Part shown: one piece after another, positions 1 to 5,009 of the stretch | Position numbering within the stretch: the stretch's first letter is position 1 | How the letters are laid out: every line of letters starts with the position of its first letter | NCBI GenBank assembly: GCA_017958245.1 | Contig: JAGDDC010000132.1 | Span: 1 to 5,009, forward strand | Source of the DNA: Lachnospiraceae bacterium | GTDB lineage: Bacteria; Bacillota_A; Clostridia; Lachnospirales; Lachnospiraceae | Direction: 5' to 3' | Length of the DNA: 5,009 nt | The notes under the pieces: generated by a model | Database searches by the model: none | What the model saw: the letters and a program-made list of their open reading frames with translations, nothing else | What the model was told of the DNA's origin: nothing | Made by a program: the position numbers and the translations under genes

Positions 1-498
1 CACAATTGTGTATTTTTCACCCGGATCGAGGGCTGAAACATCGATGTTTTCAGGGTCTTCGAGAATTGTAACCTTTCCGCTGCACCTGCTTTCTATGCCC
101 TTCAACTCGGGGTGATCCTTATCGCCCGCGATCAGCACGTGCCTGCCCTGCGCGGAGGCCTCCTCGACATACCGGTAGATCTTCTTTACGAAGGGGCAGG
201 TCGCATCCGCTATGGTGAGGTTGTTTTTCTCCCCAATGCTCTCTAAGCGCTCGAAGGTCTCCTTCTCGACTCCGTGGCTCCTTATGACAACGTAAGCGTC
301 CCTTATGTTCTCGAGCTCTTCTATGCTCTCGATCGGAACCGCACCGTGCTTTTTTAAGTCATCCACCACGATCTCGTTGTGTATGATCGGCCCAAGCGTG
401 TACACGGGCTTTCCTTTGCCGCAGCACTCATATACCGTGTCTACCGCCTTCTTCGCTCCGAAGCAGAAGCCGGCGGACTTTGCTATCTTTATCTCCAT
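1..498 (-). CDS. ispH: 4-hydroxy-3-methylbut-2-enyl diphosphate reductase, 3' end cut by window edge
   Basis: IspH (LytB) is a cytosolic iron-sulfur enzyme that reduces HMBPP to IPP and DMAPP, the last step of the MEP isoprenoid pathway. The visible 166 residues are the N-terminal half and run in frame through base 1. The family start is clear: MEIKIAKSAGFCFGAKKAV carries the first cluster cysteine, Cys12. The second, Cys101, lies in ADATCPFV. The substrate-pocket residues also match the family: His40 in the GPIIHNE motif, His75 in RSHG, and His129 with Glu131 in DHPE. The third cluster cysteine should lie past the left edge. The start is ATG 498, 30 bp after the cmk stop; the ribosome binding site is weak (GAG at 510-512, about 11 bases from ATG), so translation may depend on coupling to cmk. 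In many Clostridia this protein is fused to ribosomal protein S1 domains; that cannot be judged here. Confidence 0.96.
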   Translation of the reverse strand, partial: MEIKIAKSAGFCFGAKKAVDTVYECCGKGKPVYTLGPIIHNEIVVDDLKKHGAVPIESIEELENIRDAYVVIRSHGVEKETFERLESIGEKNNLTIADATCPFVKKIYRYVEEASAQGRHVLIAGDKDHPELKGIESRCSGKVTILEDPENIDVSALDPGEKYTIV

Positions 499-528
499 AT
501 ACTCAAAGGCTCTTTTCCGCAAATGATC

Positions 529-1200
529 TCAGTCCACCAGCTTCTTGGCAAGCCCGATGATCTTCTCTATGACTTCGTCTATCCCCATATCCGAGGTGTC
601 CACAAGTATCGCGTCGGGCACCTGAACGAGGGGCGCGAAATCCCTGTGGCTGTCGCGGTAATCCCTCTCTGCTATGTCCTTCTTTATATCCTCGAGATCG
701 ACCTCCTCGCCCTTTGCCCTGAGCTCATCGTACCTTCTCTTTGCGCGGACATCGACGCTTGCCGTGAGGAAGATCTTCAGATCGGCGTTCGGGAGCACGT
801 AGGATGCGATCTCCCTCCCGTCCATGATCACGTTTGCCCCGGCGGCTATGGCTCTCTGCAGCTCGACGAGCTTGATCCTCACCTTCGGATAGACCGAGGA
901 AGCTGAAGCCATGTGGCTCACCTCCTCCGTGCGGATCCTGTCGTTTACGTTCTCACCGTTTAAGTAGACCTGCTGGACGCCGTTCTCGTACTCTATGCCT
1001 ATCTCGACCTTGTCGAGCACGGAGTAGATCTTCTCCTCCTCATCGGCACCGATGCCGTTCTGTATGAAGAAAAGCGCCATGGCGCGGTACATCGCGCCGG
1101 TGTCAACGTACACGAAGCCAAGCTTCTTTGCCACAGCCTTCGCTATGGTACTCTTGCCCGCCCCTGCGGGTCCGTCGATCGCTATACTCACATATGCCAT
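529..1200 (-). CDS. cmk: (d)CMP kinase (cytidylate kinase)
   Basis: Cytosolic kinase that transfers phosphate from ATP to CMP or dCMP, recycling CMP from RNA turnover and phospholipid synthesis. The 223-residue product has the usual bacterial length. The P-loop GPAGAGKS is at residues 10-17, followed by the nucleoside-binding segment VDTGAMYRA; the Arg-rich segment ERDYRDSHRDFAPL near residue 180 fits the LID and CMP-contact region. An open frame extends to a GTG at 1209, but the strong site AGAGGTG (1207-1213) lies six bases before ATG 1200 and overlaps that GTG, so ATG 1200 is chosen. One oddity: the hexamer normally GRDIGT reads GREIAS at residues 128-133, changing the Asp that contacts the CMP sugar in the E. 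coli enzyme to Glu. The gene starts 15 bp after the flavoprotein stop and is followed by ispH, a pairing common in Clostridia. Confidence 0.96.
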   Translation of the reverse strand: MAYVSIAIDGPAGAGKSTIAKAVAKKLGFVYVDTGAMYRAMALFFIQNGIGADEEEKIYSVLDKVEIGIEYENGVQQVYLNGENVNDRIRTEEVSHMASASSVYPKVRIKLVELQRAIAAGANVIMDGREIASYVLPNADLKIFLTASVDVRAKRRYDELRAKGEEVDLEDIKKDIAERDYRDSHRDFAPLVQVPDAILVDTSDMGIDEVIEKIIGLAKKLVD

Positions 1201-1206
1201 GATCTT

Positions 1207-1213
1207 CACCTCT
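1207..1213 (-). promoter_or_regulatory. ribosome binding site of cmk
   Basis: AGAGGTG on the minus strand, six bases before ATG 1200. It decides the cmk start: the alternative GTG at 1209 falls inside this site and has no comparable site of its own at a proper distance. Confidence 0.8.
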
Positions 1214-1215
1214 TT

Positions 1216-2457
1216 CTATGGTCTGTTGTTTACGGCCCTCGCGGCCGCAGCTCCCGTCGACCACGCTATCTGGAGGTTGAAGCCCCCCGTGAATGCGTCG
1301 ACATCGAGCATCTCTCCTGCTATATAAAGACCCGGACACAGCTTTGATCCCATGGTCTTCGGGTCTACCTTTCCGACTTCCACTCCTCCGCGCGTCACGA
1401 CGGCCTCGCCGAAGCCTCCCGATCTTAACGCGTGAAACTCAAAGTCCTTCAGCGCTCCGACGAGCCTTGCGCGCTCCGCCTTTGTCACGGTGCAGGCCTC
1501 ACGGTCGGATGCTATACCGCTTGCAAGAGCCATGATCCTTGTGAGTCTCGCAGGAAGGAGCTTTCTTAGCACGTTCCCGAACTGCCTGTGCGGCTCCTCC
1601 TCAAACTCCCGTATGATCCTCTTTTCAAGCGTGCCCTCGTCGAGTGCGGGCTTTAAATCTATGTGTATCGTCACATCGCCCTCGCTGATGCTCTTCTCGC
1701 CGACAAATGCCTGCCCCGAGAGTATCAGGGGACCAGAGAGTCCTCTGTCCGTAAAGAGCATTTCCCCGAGATCCGATATGATCTTCTTTCCCTTCTTTTT
1801 GAAGGTCACCGTCACGTTCTTTAGCGACAGTCCTTCAAGCTCCTTTACGAAGTCCTCCTTCACGATCACCGAACAAAGCGAGGGGTAGAGCTTCGTAACG
1901 TCGTGTCCGACGGCTCTCACCATGTCAAAGCCCTCCCCGGTAGAACCGGTCGAAGGGTATGACAGCCCTCCTGTCGCAAGTATCACGGCGTCTGCAGAAA
2001 GTGCGGTCCCGTCTTTAAGCACGACTCCGCAGCACCTGCCGTCTTTGGTATCGAGCTTTATGACCTCTGTGTTCAGCTTCACAGAGACTCCTCTTTTTCT
2101 TATCTCGGTCTCCAAAGCCTTTATCACGTCGGATGAGTGGTCCGACACCGGAAAGACCCTGTTGCCGCGTTCAGTTTTTGTCTTAAGACCCAAGGATTCA
2201 AAGCGGTCTATCACGCTGAAATTGTCGAATGCTGCAAATGAGCTGTACATGAACCTCTTGTTCTCTATGATGTTTTCAAAGAAAGTCTCCCTGTCACAGG
2301 CGTTCGTCAGGTTGCATCTTCCCTTGCCCGTGATATAGAGCTTCTTTCCGAGCTTCTCGTTCTTCTCGATCAGCGTGACACCGTACCTGTCCGTGTCAAG
2401 GAGCGAAGCGGCCATCATGCCTGCCGCGCCGCCTCCCACAACTATCACTCTCTCCAT
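1216..2457 (-). CDS. HI0933/YhiN-family FAD-dependent oxidoreductase (BaiN-like)
   Basis: A 413-residue flavoprotein of the HI0933 family, often annotated as NAD(P)/FAD-dependent oxidoreductase or aminoacetone oxidase-like. Visible motifs in order: the N-terminal dinucleotide-binding fold VVGGGAAGMMAA (residues 6-17), the family signature GKGRCNLTN (44-52), ATGGLSYPSTGSTG (161-174), VTRGGVEVGKVDP in the C-terminal third, and the closing FAD-binding motif GLYIAGEMLDVDAFTGGFNL (376-395). All support an intact cytosolic FAD protein. The physiological substrate of the family is mostly unknown; one gut clostridial member has been linked to bile-acid reduction (baiN), but the family is far wider than that role and I infer no bile function. 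A GTG at 2505 would add 16 residues, but the strong ribosome binding site and the usual family N-terminus point to ATG 2457. A terminator-like hairpin precedes the gene; cmk follows after 15 bp. Confidence 0.92.
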   Translation of the reverse strand: MERVIVVGGGAAGMMAASLLDTDRYGVTLIEKNEKLGKKLYITGKGRCNLTNACDRETFFENIIENKRFMYSSFAAFDNFSVIDRFESLGLKTKTERGNRVFPVSDHSSDVIKALETEIRKRGVSVKLNTEVIKLDTKDGRCCGVVLKDGTALSADAVILATGGLSYPSTGSTGEGFDMVRAVGHDVTKLYPSLCSVIVKEDFVKELEGLSLKNVTVTFKKKGKKIISDLGEMLFTDRGLSGPLILSGQAFVGEKSISEGDVTIHIDLKPALDEGTLEKRIIREFEEEPHRQFGNVLRKLLPARLTRIMALASGIASDREACTVTKAERARLVGALKDFEFHALRSGGFGEAVVTRGGVEVGKVDPKTMGSKLCPGLYIAGEMLDVDAFTGGFNLQIAWSTGAAAARAVNNRP

Positions 2458-2463
2458 ATGAGT

Positions 2464-2469
2464 TCCTCT
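2464..2469 (-). promoter_or_regulatory. ribosome binding site of the HI0933-family gene
   Basis: AGAGGA on the minus strand, six bases before ATG 2457. It supports this start over the GTG at 2505, which lies within the arm of a strong hairpin. Confidence 0.8.
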
Positions 2470-2503
2470 TTTAAAGAAAGCTGCCGCGCGCGCAGCAGCT
2501 TTC
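2469..2503 (-). terminator. terminator-like hairpin between the lipoprotein gene and the flavoprotein gene
   Basis: Read on the minus strand, the perfect 9-bp arms GAAAGCTGC (2503-2495) and GCAGCTTTC (2484-2476) flank TGCGCGCGCG. That insert can add one G-U and two G-C pairs, giving about 12 bp of stem around a GCGC loop. The 3' arm runs into TTTCTTTAAAA, a short, interrupted T tract. The hairpin lies in the 66-bp gap 21 bases after the lipoprotein stop codon and ends just before the next gene's ribosome binding site. The short T tract suggests partial termination or attenuation rather than a full stop. No T tract follows on the plus strand. Confidence 0.55.
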
Positions 2504-2523
2504 ACTCAAGCTCTATAAAAGGA

Positions 2524-3066
2524 TCATCTGTCCATATAAAAATACCCTTTTTCAAAGTCGCAGTTGTCTGTCTTGTAGGCCTCTCCCTCGATCAGGAAGG
2601 ATATGTGCATGCTGTCGGGGATGTTGTCGAGCAGAGACTGCGCGACCGCGTCCAAAAGAAGGCGCTCAAACTCCCCTCCGTATGAGCCTACGTTACGTAT
2701 GCTCGAGGTAAAGTCGACCGTGAGTACCTTCGCGCCGTCCTCTCCCGACTCCGTGACCTCCTCGTAGTCTATGTCTATAGAGCGGTCGGACATCGAGTCA
2801 ATGATGAACTCCATGATCTGGTCGGGCACGAGCTCCCTGTCGGTCTCGACAAATGCCGTCTCCACGACGATCTCTCCGAGCGCAGGGTCCGCGATATAGT
2901 AGTTGATGCTCCTTATGGCCCCCTCTGTGGGCGCAACAGGCTCAGCCGAAGGAACGACCGAAGCAGTAGGCTCCGGATCCTGCCCCGGTTCCGGGACGTC
3001 TCTGCTGCAAGCGGCAGTCAGGAGACAAACAGATATTAACATACAAATCAGGATCTTTTTGATCAT
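2524..3066 (-). CDS. small lipoprotein with a GerMN-like domain
   Basis: A 180-residue secreted protein, probably anchored to the outer face of the membrane. Residues 1-19 form a lipoprotein signal peptide (MIKK, then a hydrophobic stretch) ending in LLTAAC, with Cys20 as the lipidated residue. Residues 21-49 are a Pro/Glu/Ala-rich low-complexity linker. The rest, about 53-165, resembles the GerMN domain found in spore germination and sporulation lipoproteins: a beta segment VLTVDFTSS (114-122), a helix FERLLLDAVAQSLLD (133-147) and a strand HISFLIEGE (154-162). The domain call comes from this pattern only. No precise function can be given; germination, sporulation or cell-wall roles are known for other GerMN proteins. 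ATG 3066 is chosen because the signal peptide begins there and AAGGTGA (3071-3077) sits at the right distance; an upstream frame extension of 11 residues would spoil the signal peptide. Confidence 0.8.
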   Translation of the reverse strand: MIKKILICMLISVCLLTAACSRDVPEPGQDPEPTASVVPSAEPVAPTEGAIRSINYYIADPALGEIVVETAFVETDRELVPDQIMEFIIDSMSDRSIDIDYEEVTESGEDGAKVLTVDFTSSIRNVGSYGGEFERLLLDAVAQSLLDNIPDSMHISFLIEGEAYKTDNCDFEKGYFYMDR

Positions 3067-3070
3067 CTCA

Positions 3071-3077
3071 TCACCTT
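3071..3077 (-). promoter_or_regulatory. ribosome binding site of the lipoprotein gene
   Basis: AAGGTGA on the minus strand, with the AGG core seven bases before ATG 3066. It supports the start at the signal peptide rather than the longer open frame beginning at 3099. Confidence 0.7.
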
Positions 3078-3080
3078 CCG

Positions 3081-3108
3081 ACGCTATGTTAAACCGCAAC
3101 TATGTCAA
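3081..3108 (-). promoter_or_regulatory. possible weak sigma-A promoter in the pgsA-lipoprotein gap
   Basis: The 82-bp gap (3067-3148) holds a perfect TTGACA (3108-3103, minus strand). A -10 candidate, TAGCGT (3086-3081), follows after 16 bases but matches TATAAT at only three of six positions. A start here would leave a very short leader before ATG 3066. The rest of the gap shows no clear feature. Confidence 0.2.
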
Positions 3109-3148
3109 TCGTATGTTCTTTCGCGGGCAAACATCATTTGTCCAAAAG

Positions 3149-3691
3149 CTACTTCATGTTCGAGAAGATCTTTCTGTTCTTTATGATGTAGTCCACAAGC
3201 GATATGACCGTGAGCGCCACCGCGAGGTACATGAGCGACAGCTGGGTGATCCTGAACCACTCGTAGTCGAGGTCCCAGATGAATGCGATGCACATGAACA
3301 TCTGAACGACCGTCTTTACCTTGCCCCACTTGCTCGCCGCTATCACGACGCCGTTGTCCGCAGCCAGCAGCCTGACGGCGCTTATGGTGAACTCTCTCGC
3401 TATGATTATTATGGCCGCCCAGCACGCAAATGAATCTCTCAGCTCAACAAAGCATATGAGTGCCGAACACACGACAAGCTTGTCTGCGAGCGGATCCATG
3501 AGCTTTCCGAAGTCGGTGATCATCTTGTACTTTCTCGCGATCCTCCCGTCTATAAAGTCCGACAGGCAGGCCACGCAGAAAACTATGAGCGCCCACGTCT
3601 CGTTGTTTGGTATGGCCTCGACAAGCATAAAAACTATGAAGACCGGTATAAGTATCACTCGAAACAGAGTGATCTTGTTAGGCAGATTCAT
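3149..3691 (-). CDS. pgsA: CDP-diacylglycerol-glycerol-3-phosphate 3-phosphatidyltransferase
   Basis: Integral membrane enzyme that joins CDP-diacylglycerol and glycerol-3-phosphate to give phosphatidylglycerophosphate and CMP, the committed step to phosphatidylglycerol and cardiolipin. The 180-residue length is normal for the family. The CDP-alcohol phosphatidyltransferase signature D-x2-DG-x2-AR-x8-G-x3-D-x3-D is complete: Asp45, Asp48, Gly49, Ala52, Arg53, Gly62, Asp66 and Asp70. The later Arg-Glu (99-100) and GKVKT (123-127) segments fit PgsA better than other members of the superfamily. About six hydrophobic segments are visible, beginning with residues 7-24 and ending with 151-170. ATG 3691 lies one base after the rimO TGA, and its site AAAGGAA (3697-3703) is inside the rimO 3' end, so the two genes are probably translationally coupled. 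rimO-pgsA adjacency is common in Bacillota. Confidence 0.95.
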   Translation of the reverse strand: MNLPNKITLFRVILIPVFIVFMLVEAIPNNETWALIVFCVACLSDFIDGRIARKYKMITDFGKLMDPLADKLVVCSALICFVELRDSFACWAAIIIIAREFTISAVRLLAADNGVVIAASKWGKVKTVVQMFMCIAFIWDLDYEWFRITQLSLMYLAVALTVISLVDYIIKNRKIFSNMK

Positions 3692-3692
3692 G

Positions 3693-5009
3693 TCAGTTCC
3701 TTTCCGGGTCGATCTCTTCTCCGATCAGGTCGTAATCCTTCGCGGCTGTGACCCTTATATCTGTAAAGCTCCCGGACATATAGTCCCTGTTGCTCTTCAA
3801 AAAAACATAACCGTCGACTCCCGGCGCGTCCATGTAAGTCCTGGCTGCATAGACATCCGGGTCGATCCTTCCCTCTATCATGACGCGGTAGGTCTCACCG
3901 ACCCTGCTCTTTGCAAGGTCAAATGCGATCTTCTGCTGGAGAAGCATGATCTCCTTCCGCCTCTTTGTCTTGATCCTCGCGGGCACCTGATCGGGCATCT
4001 TCGCAGCAGGCGTGTCCTCTTCCTTCGAATACGTAAAGACTCCGAGCCTGTCAAACCTGGCCTGCTTTACAAAATCAAGCATTATCTCATGATCTTTCTC
4101 CGTCTCTCCGGGGAAACCGGCTATGAGAGACGTCCGAAGCGCCACGCCCGGTATCTTCTTCCGAAGCTTATCTATGAGTTCCTCCAGATGCGCCCTGTCA
4201 GTCCTTCTTCCCATCCTCTTCAGTATATCATCCGAGGCGTGCTGTATGGGCATATCGAGGTATCTGCATATCTTTTTGCTCGCGGCGATCGCATCGATCA
4301 GGTCGTCTTCTATCTCCTCCGGATAGCAGTACAAAAGCCTGATCCATTCAATGCCGTCGACTTTTTCCAGCTTTTCAAGGAGCTTTACGAGGCTCTTTCC
4401 CCCGTAGAGGTCCTTTCCGTAGACAGTTGTCTCCTGGCCTACGAGTATCAGCTCTTTTACACCTCTGTCCGCCAGTCTCTTCGCGTCCTCCACAAGCATT
4501 TCCATGGGAACGCTCCTGTGGTCGCCTCTCATCGAGGGGATCGCACAATAAGTACAGCGTTTGTCGCAGCCCTCGGAGATCTTCAGATACCCGTAATACC
4601 CTCCGGTGGTGAGTATCCTGGGTAGGAGGGCGTTCGGAGCATAGTTCTTGTCTTTAAAGAACTCCCTGATCCCGTTCGCCTTGAGGGCTTCCTTCACTGC
4701 GCTCACGATCTCGTCGTAGGCCGTCGTGCCGACGACCGCGTCTATCTCGGGGATCTCCTTCAATATGTCGTCCCTGTATCTCTGAGCGAGGCAGCCGCAC
4801 ACCACGAGGGCTTTCAGCTCTCCGCTCTTCCGCCTCTCCGCCATCTCAAGGACGGCATTGATGCTCTCCTTCTTCGCATCGCTTATGAAGCTGCAAGTGT
4901 TTATGACCGCTATGTCCGCCACGGTCTCGTCGTCAACGACCTCAAATCCTTCTTTCTCGAGAAGGCCTATCATCACCTCGCTGTCCACGAGGTTCTTGTC
5001 ACAGCCGAG
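3693..5009 (-). CDS. rimO: ribosomal protein S12 (Asp) methylthiotransferase, 5' end cut by window edge
   Basis: Radical-SAM enzyme that adds a methylthio group to the conserved aspartate of ribosomal protein S12. The visible 438 residues lack only the first few. They open with LGCDKNLVDSEVM, the RimO N-terminal signature, whose Cys3 (visible numbering) is the first ligand of the auxiliary cluster; Cys39 in NTC and Cys73 in CGCLAQ are the other two. The radical-SAM CxxxCxxC is Cys148, Cys152 and Cys155 in EGCDKRCTYCAIP. FDRLGVFTYSKEEDTPA further supports RimO over the tRNA enzymes MiaB and MtaB. A TRAM-type substrate-binding domain fills roughly residues 372-431. The GTG at 4988 is internal, since the signature continues upstream in frame to base 5009. 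Cys71, beside Cys73, is an extra cysteine where RimO often has Thr or Ala. pgsA follows after one base. Confidence 0.96.
   Translation of the reverse strand, partial: LGCDKNLVDSEVMIGLLEKEGFEVVDDETVADIAVINTCSFISDAKKESINAVLEMAERRKSGELKALVVCGCLAQRYRDDILKEIPEIDAVVGTTAYDEIVSAVKEALKANGIREFFKDKNYAPNALLPRILTTGGYYGYLKISEGCDKRCTYCAIPSMRGDHRSVPMEMLVEDAKRLADRGVKELILVGQETTVYGKDLYGGKSLVKLLEKLEKVDGIEWIRLLYCYPEEIEDDLIDAIAASKKICRYLDMPIQHASDDILKRMGRRTDRAHLEELIDKLRKKIPGVALRTSLIAGFPGETEKDHEIMLDFVKQARFDRLGVFTYSKEEDTPAAKMPDQVPARIKTKRRKEIMLLQQKIAFDLAKSRVGETYRVMIEGRIDPDVYAARTYMDAPGVDGYVFLKSNRDYMSGSFTDIRVTAAKDYDLIGEEIDPERN
3697..3703 (-). promoter_or_regulatory. ribosome binding site of pgsA, inside the rimO 3' end
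   Basis: AAAGGAA on the minus strand, with the AGGA core (3698-3701) six bases before ATG 3691. It overlaps the last rimO codons, which fits translational coupling through the TGA-C-ATG junction. Confidence 0.7.

Noticed and set aside
1..10. Palindrome CACAATTGTG at the window start
   Set aside because: It falls within IspH codons (ACA ATT GTG) and a single 10-base palindrome is expected by chance; no second copy or operator context is seen.
379..906. A 175-codon plus-strand open frame opposite ispH and cmk
   Set aside because: It is the complement of two well-supported genes and spans their boundary; its translation shows no recognisable domain.
1103..1339. A 78-codon minus-strand frame overlapping the flavoprotein end and the cmk start
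   Set aside because: It is a shifted frame of the two real genes, with an Arg-rich composition typical of out-of-frame translation.
3118..3148. Possible hairpin just after the pgsA stop (GGACAAA / TTTGCCC)
   Set aside because: The stem has a mismatch and is mostly A-T pairs around a five-base loop, and no T tract follows, so it does not support a terminator call.
3321..4625. A 434-codon open frame on the plus strand opposite rimO and pgsA
   Set aside because: It is antisense to two clearly recognised genes, has no family-like motifs, and crosses their junction. Long antisense frames of this kind are expected given the codon bias of the real genes.
4988..4988. GTG at 4988 as the rimO start
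   Set aside because: Seven more in-frame codons upstream encode LGCDKNL, which belongs to the conserved RimO N-terminus including a cluster cysteine, so the gene extends beyond the edge.

Overview
The window reads as a stretch of ordinary chromosome from an anaerobic Bacillota, most likely a Clostridia member of the Lachnospiraceae type. This rests on the gene content and order (rimO-pgsA and an HI0933-family flavoprotein-cmk-ispH), strong AGAGG-type ribosome binding sites, frequent ATA and AGG/AGA codons, and a base composition that looks about half G+C by eye. The species cannot be named from this sequence alone.

All six genes lie on the minus strand, so the transcription order runs from the right edge to the left. 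They are rimO (5' end cut by the right edge), pgsA (1 bp after rimO), a small lipoprotein with a GerMN-like domain (82 bp gap), an HI0933/YhiN-family FAD-dependent oxidoreductase (66 bp gap containing a terminator-like hairpin), cmk (15 bp gap) and ispH (30 bp gap, 3' end cut by the left edge). Coding density is very high and no gap exceeds 82 bp. I see no tRNA, rRNA, mobile element, CRISPR array or long repeat.

For three genes the longest open frame begins at a GTG upstream of the real start. Ribosome binding sites and family N-termini place the starts at ATG 1200 (cmk) and ATG 2457 (oxidoreductase), and at ATG 3066 for the lipoprotein, where the signal peptide begins. The in-frame GTG at 4988 in rimO is internal, because the family's N-terminal Cys motif continues upstream to the window edge.

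The genes are core functions: ribosomal protein S12 methylthiolation (RimO), phosphatidylglycerol synthesis (PgsA), CMP recycling (Cmk) and the last step of the MEP isoprenoid pathway (IspH). PgsA releases CMP and Cmk phosphorylates it, so there is a plausible metabolic link, but the grouping may be only historical. I found no evidence for a new defence, mobile or regulatory system. The points most worth a second look are the divergent nucleotide-binding hexamer in Cmk, the hairpin that could split the operon, the unassigned lipoprotein, and whether IspH continues into ribosomal protein S1 beyond the edge.
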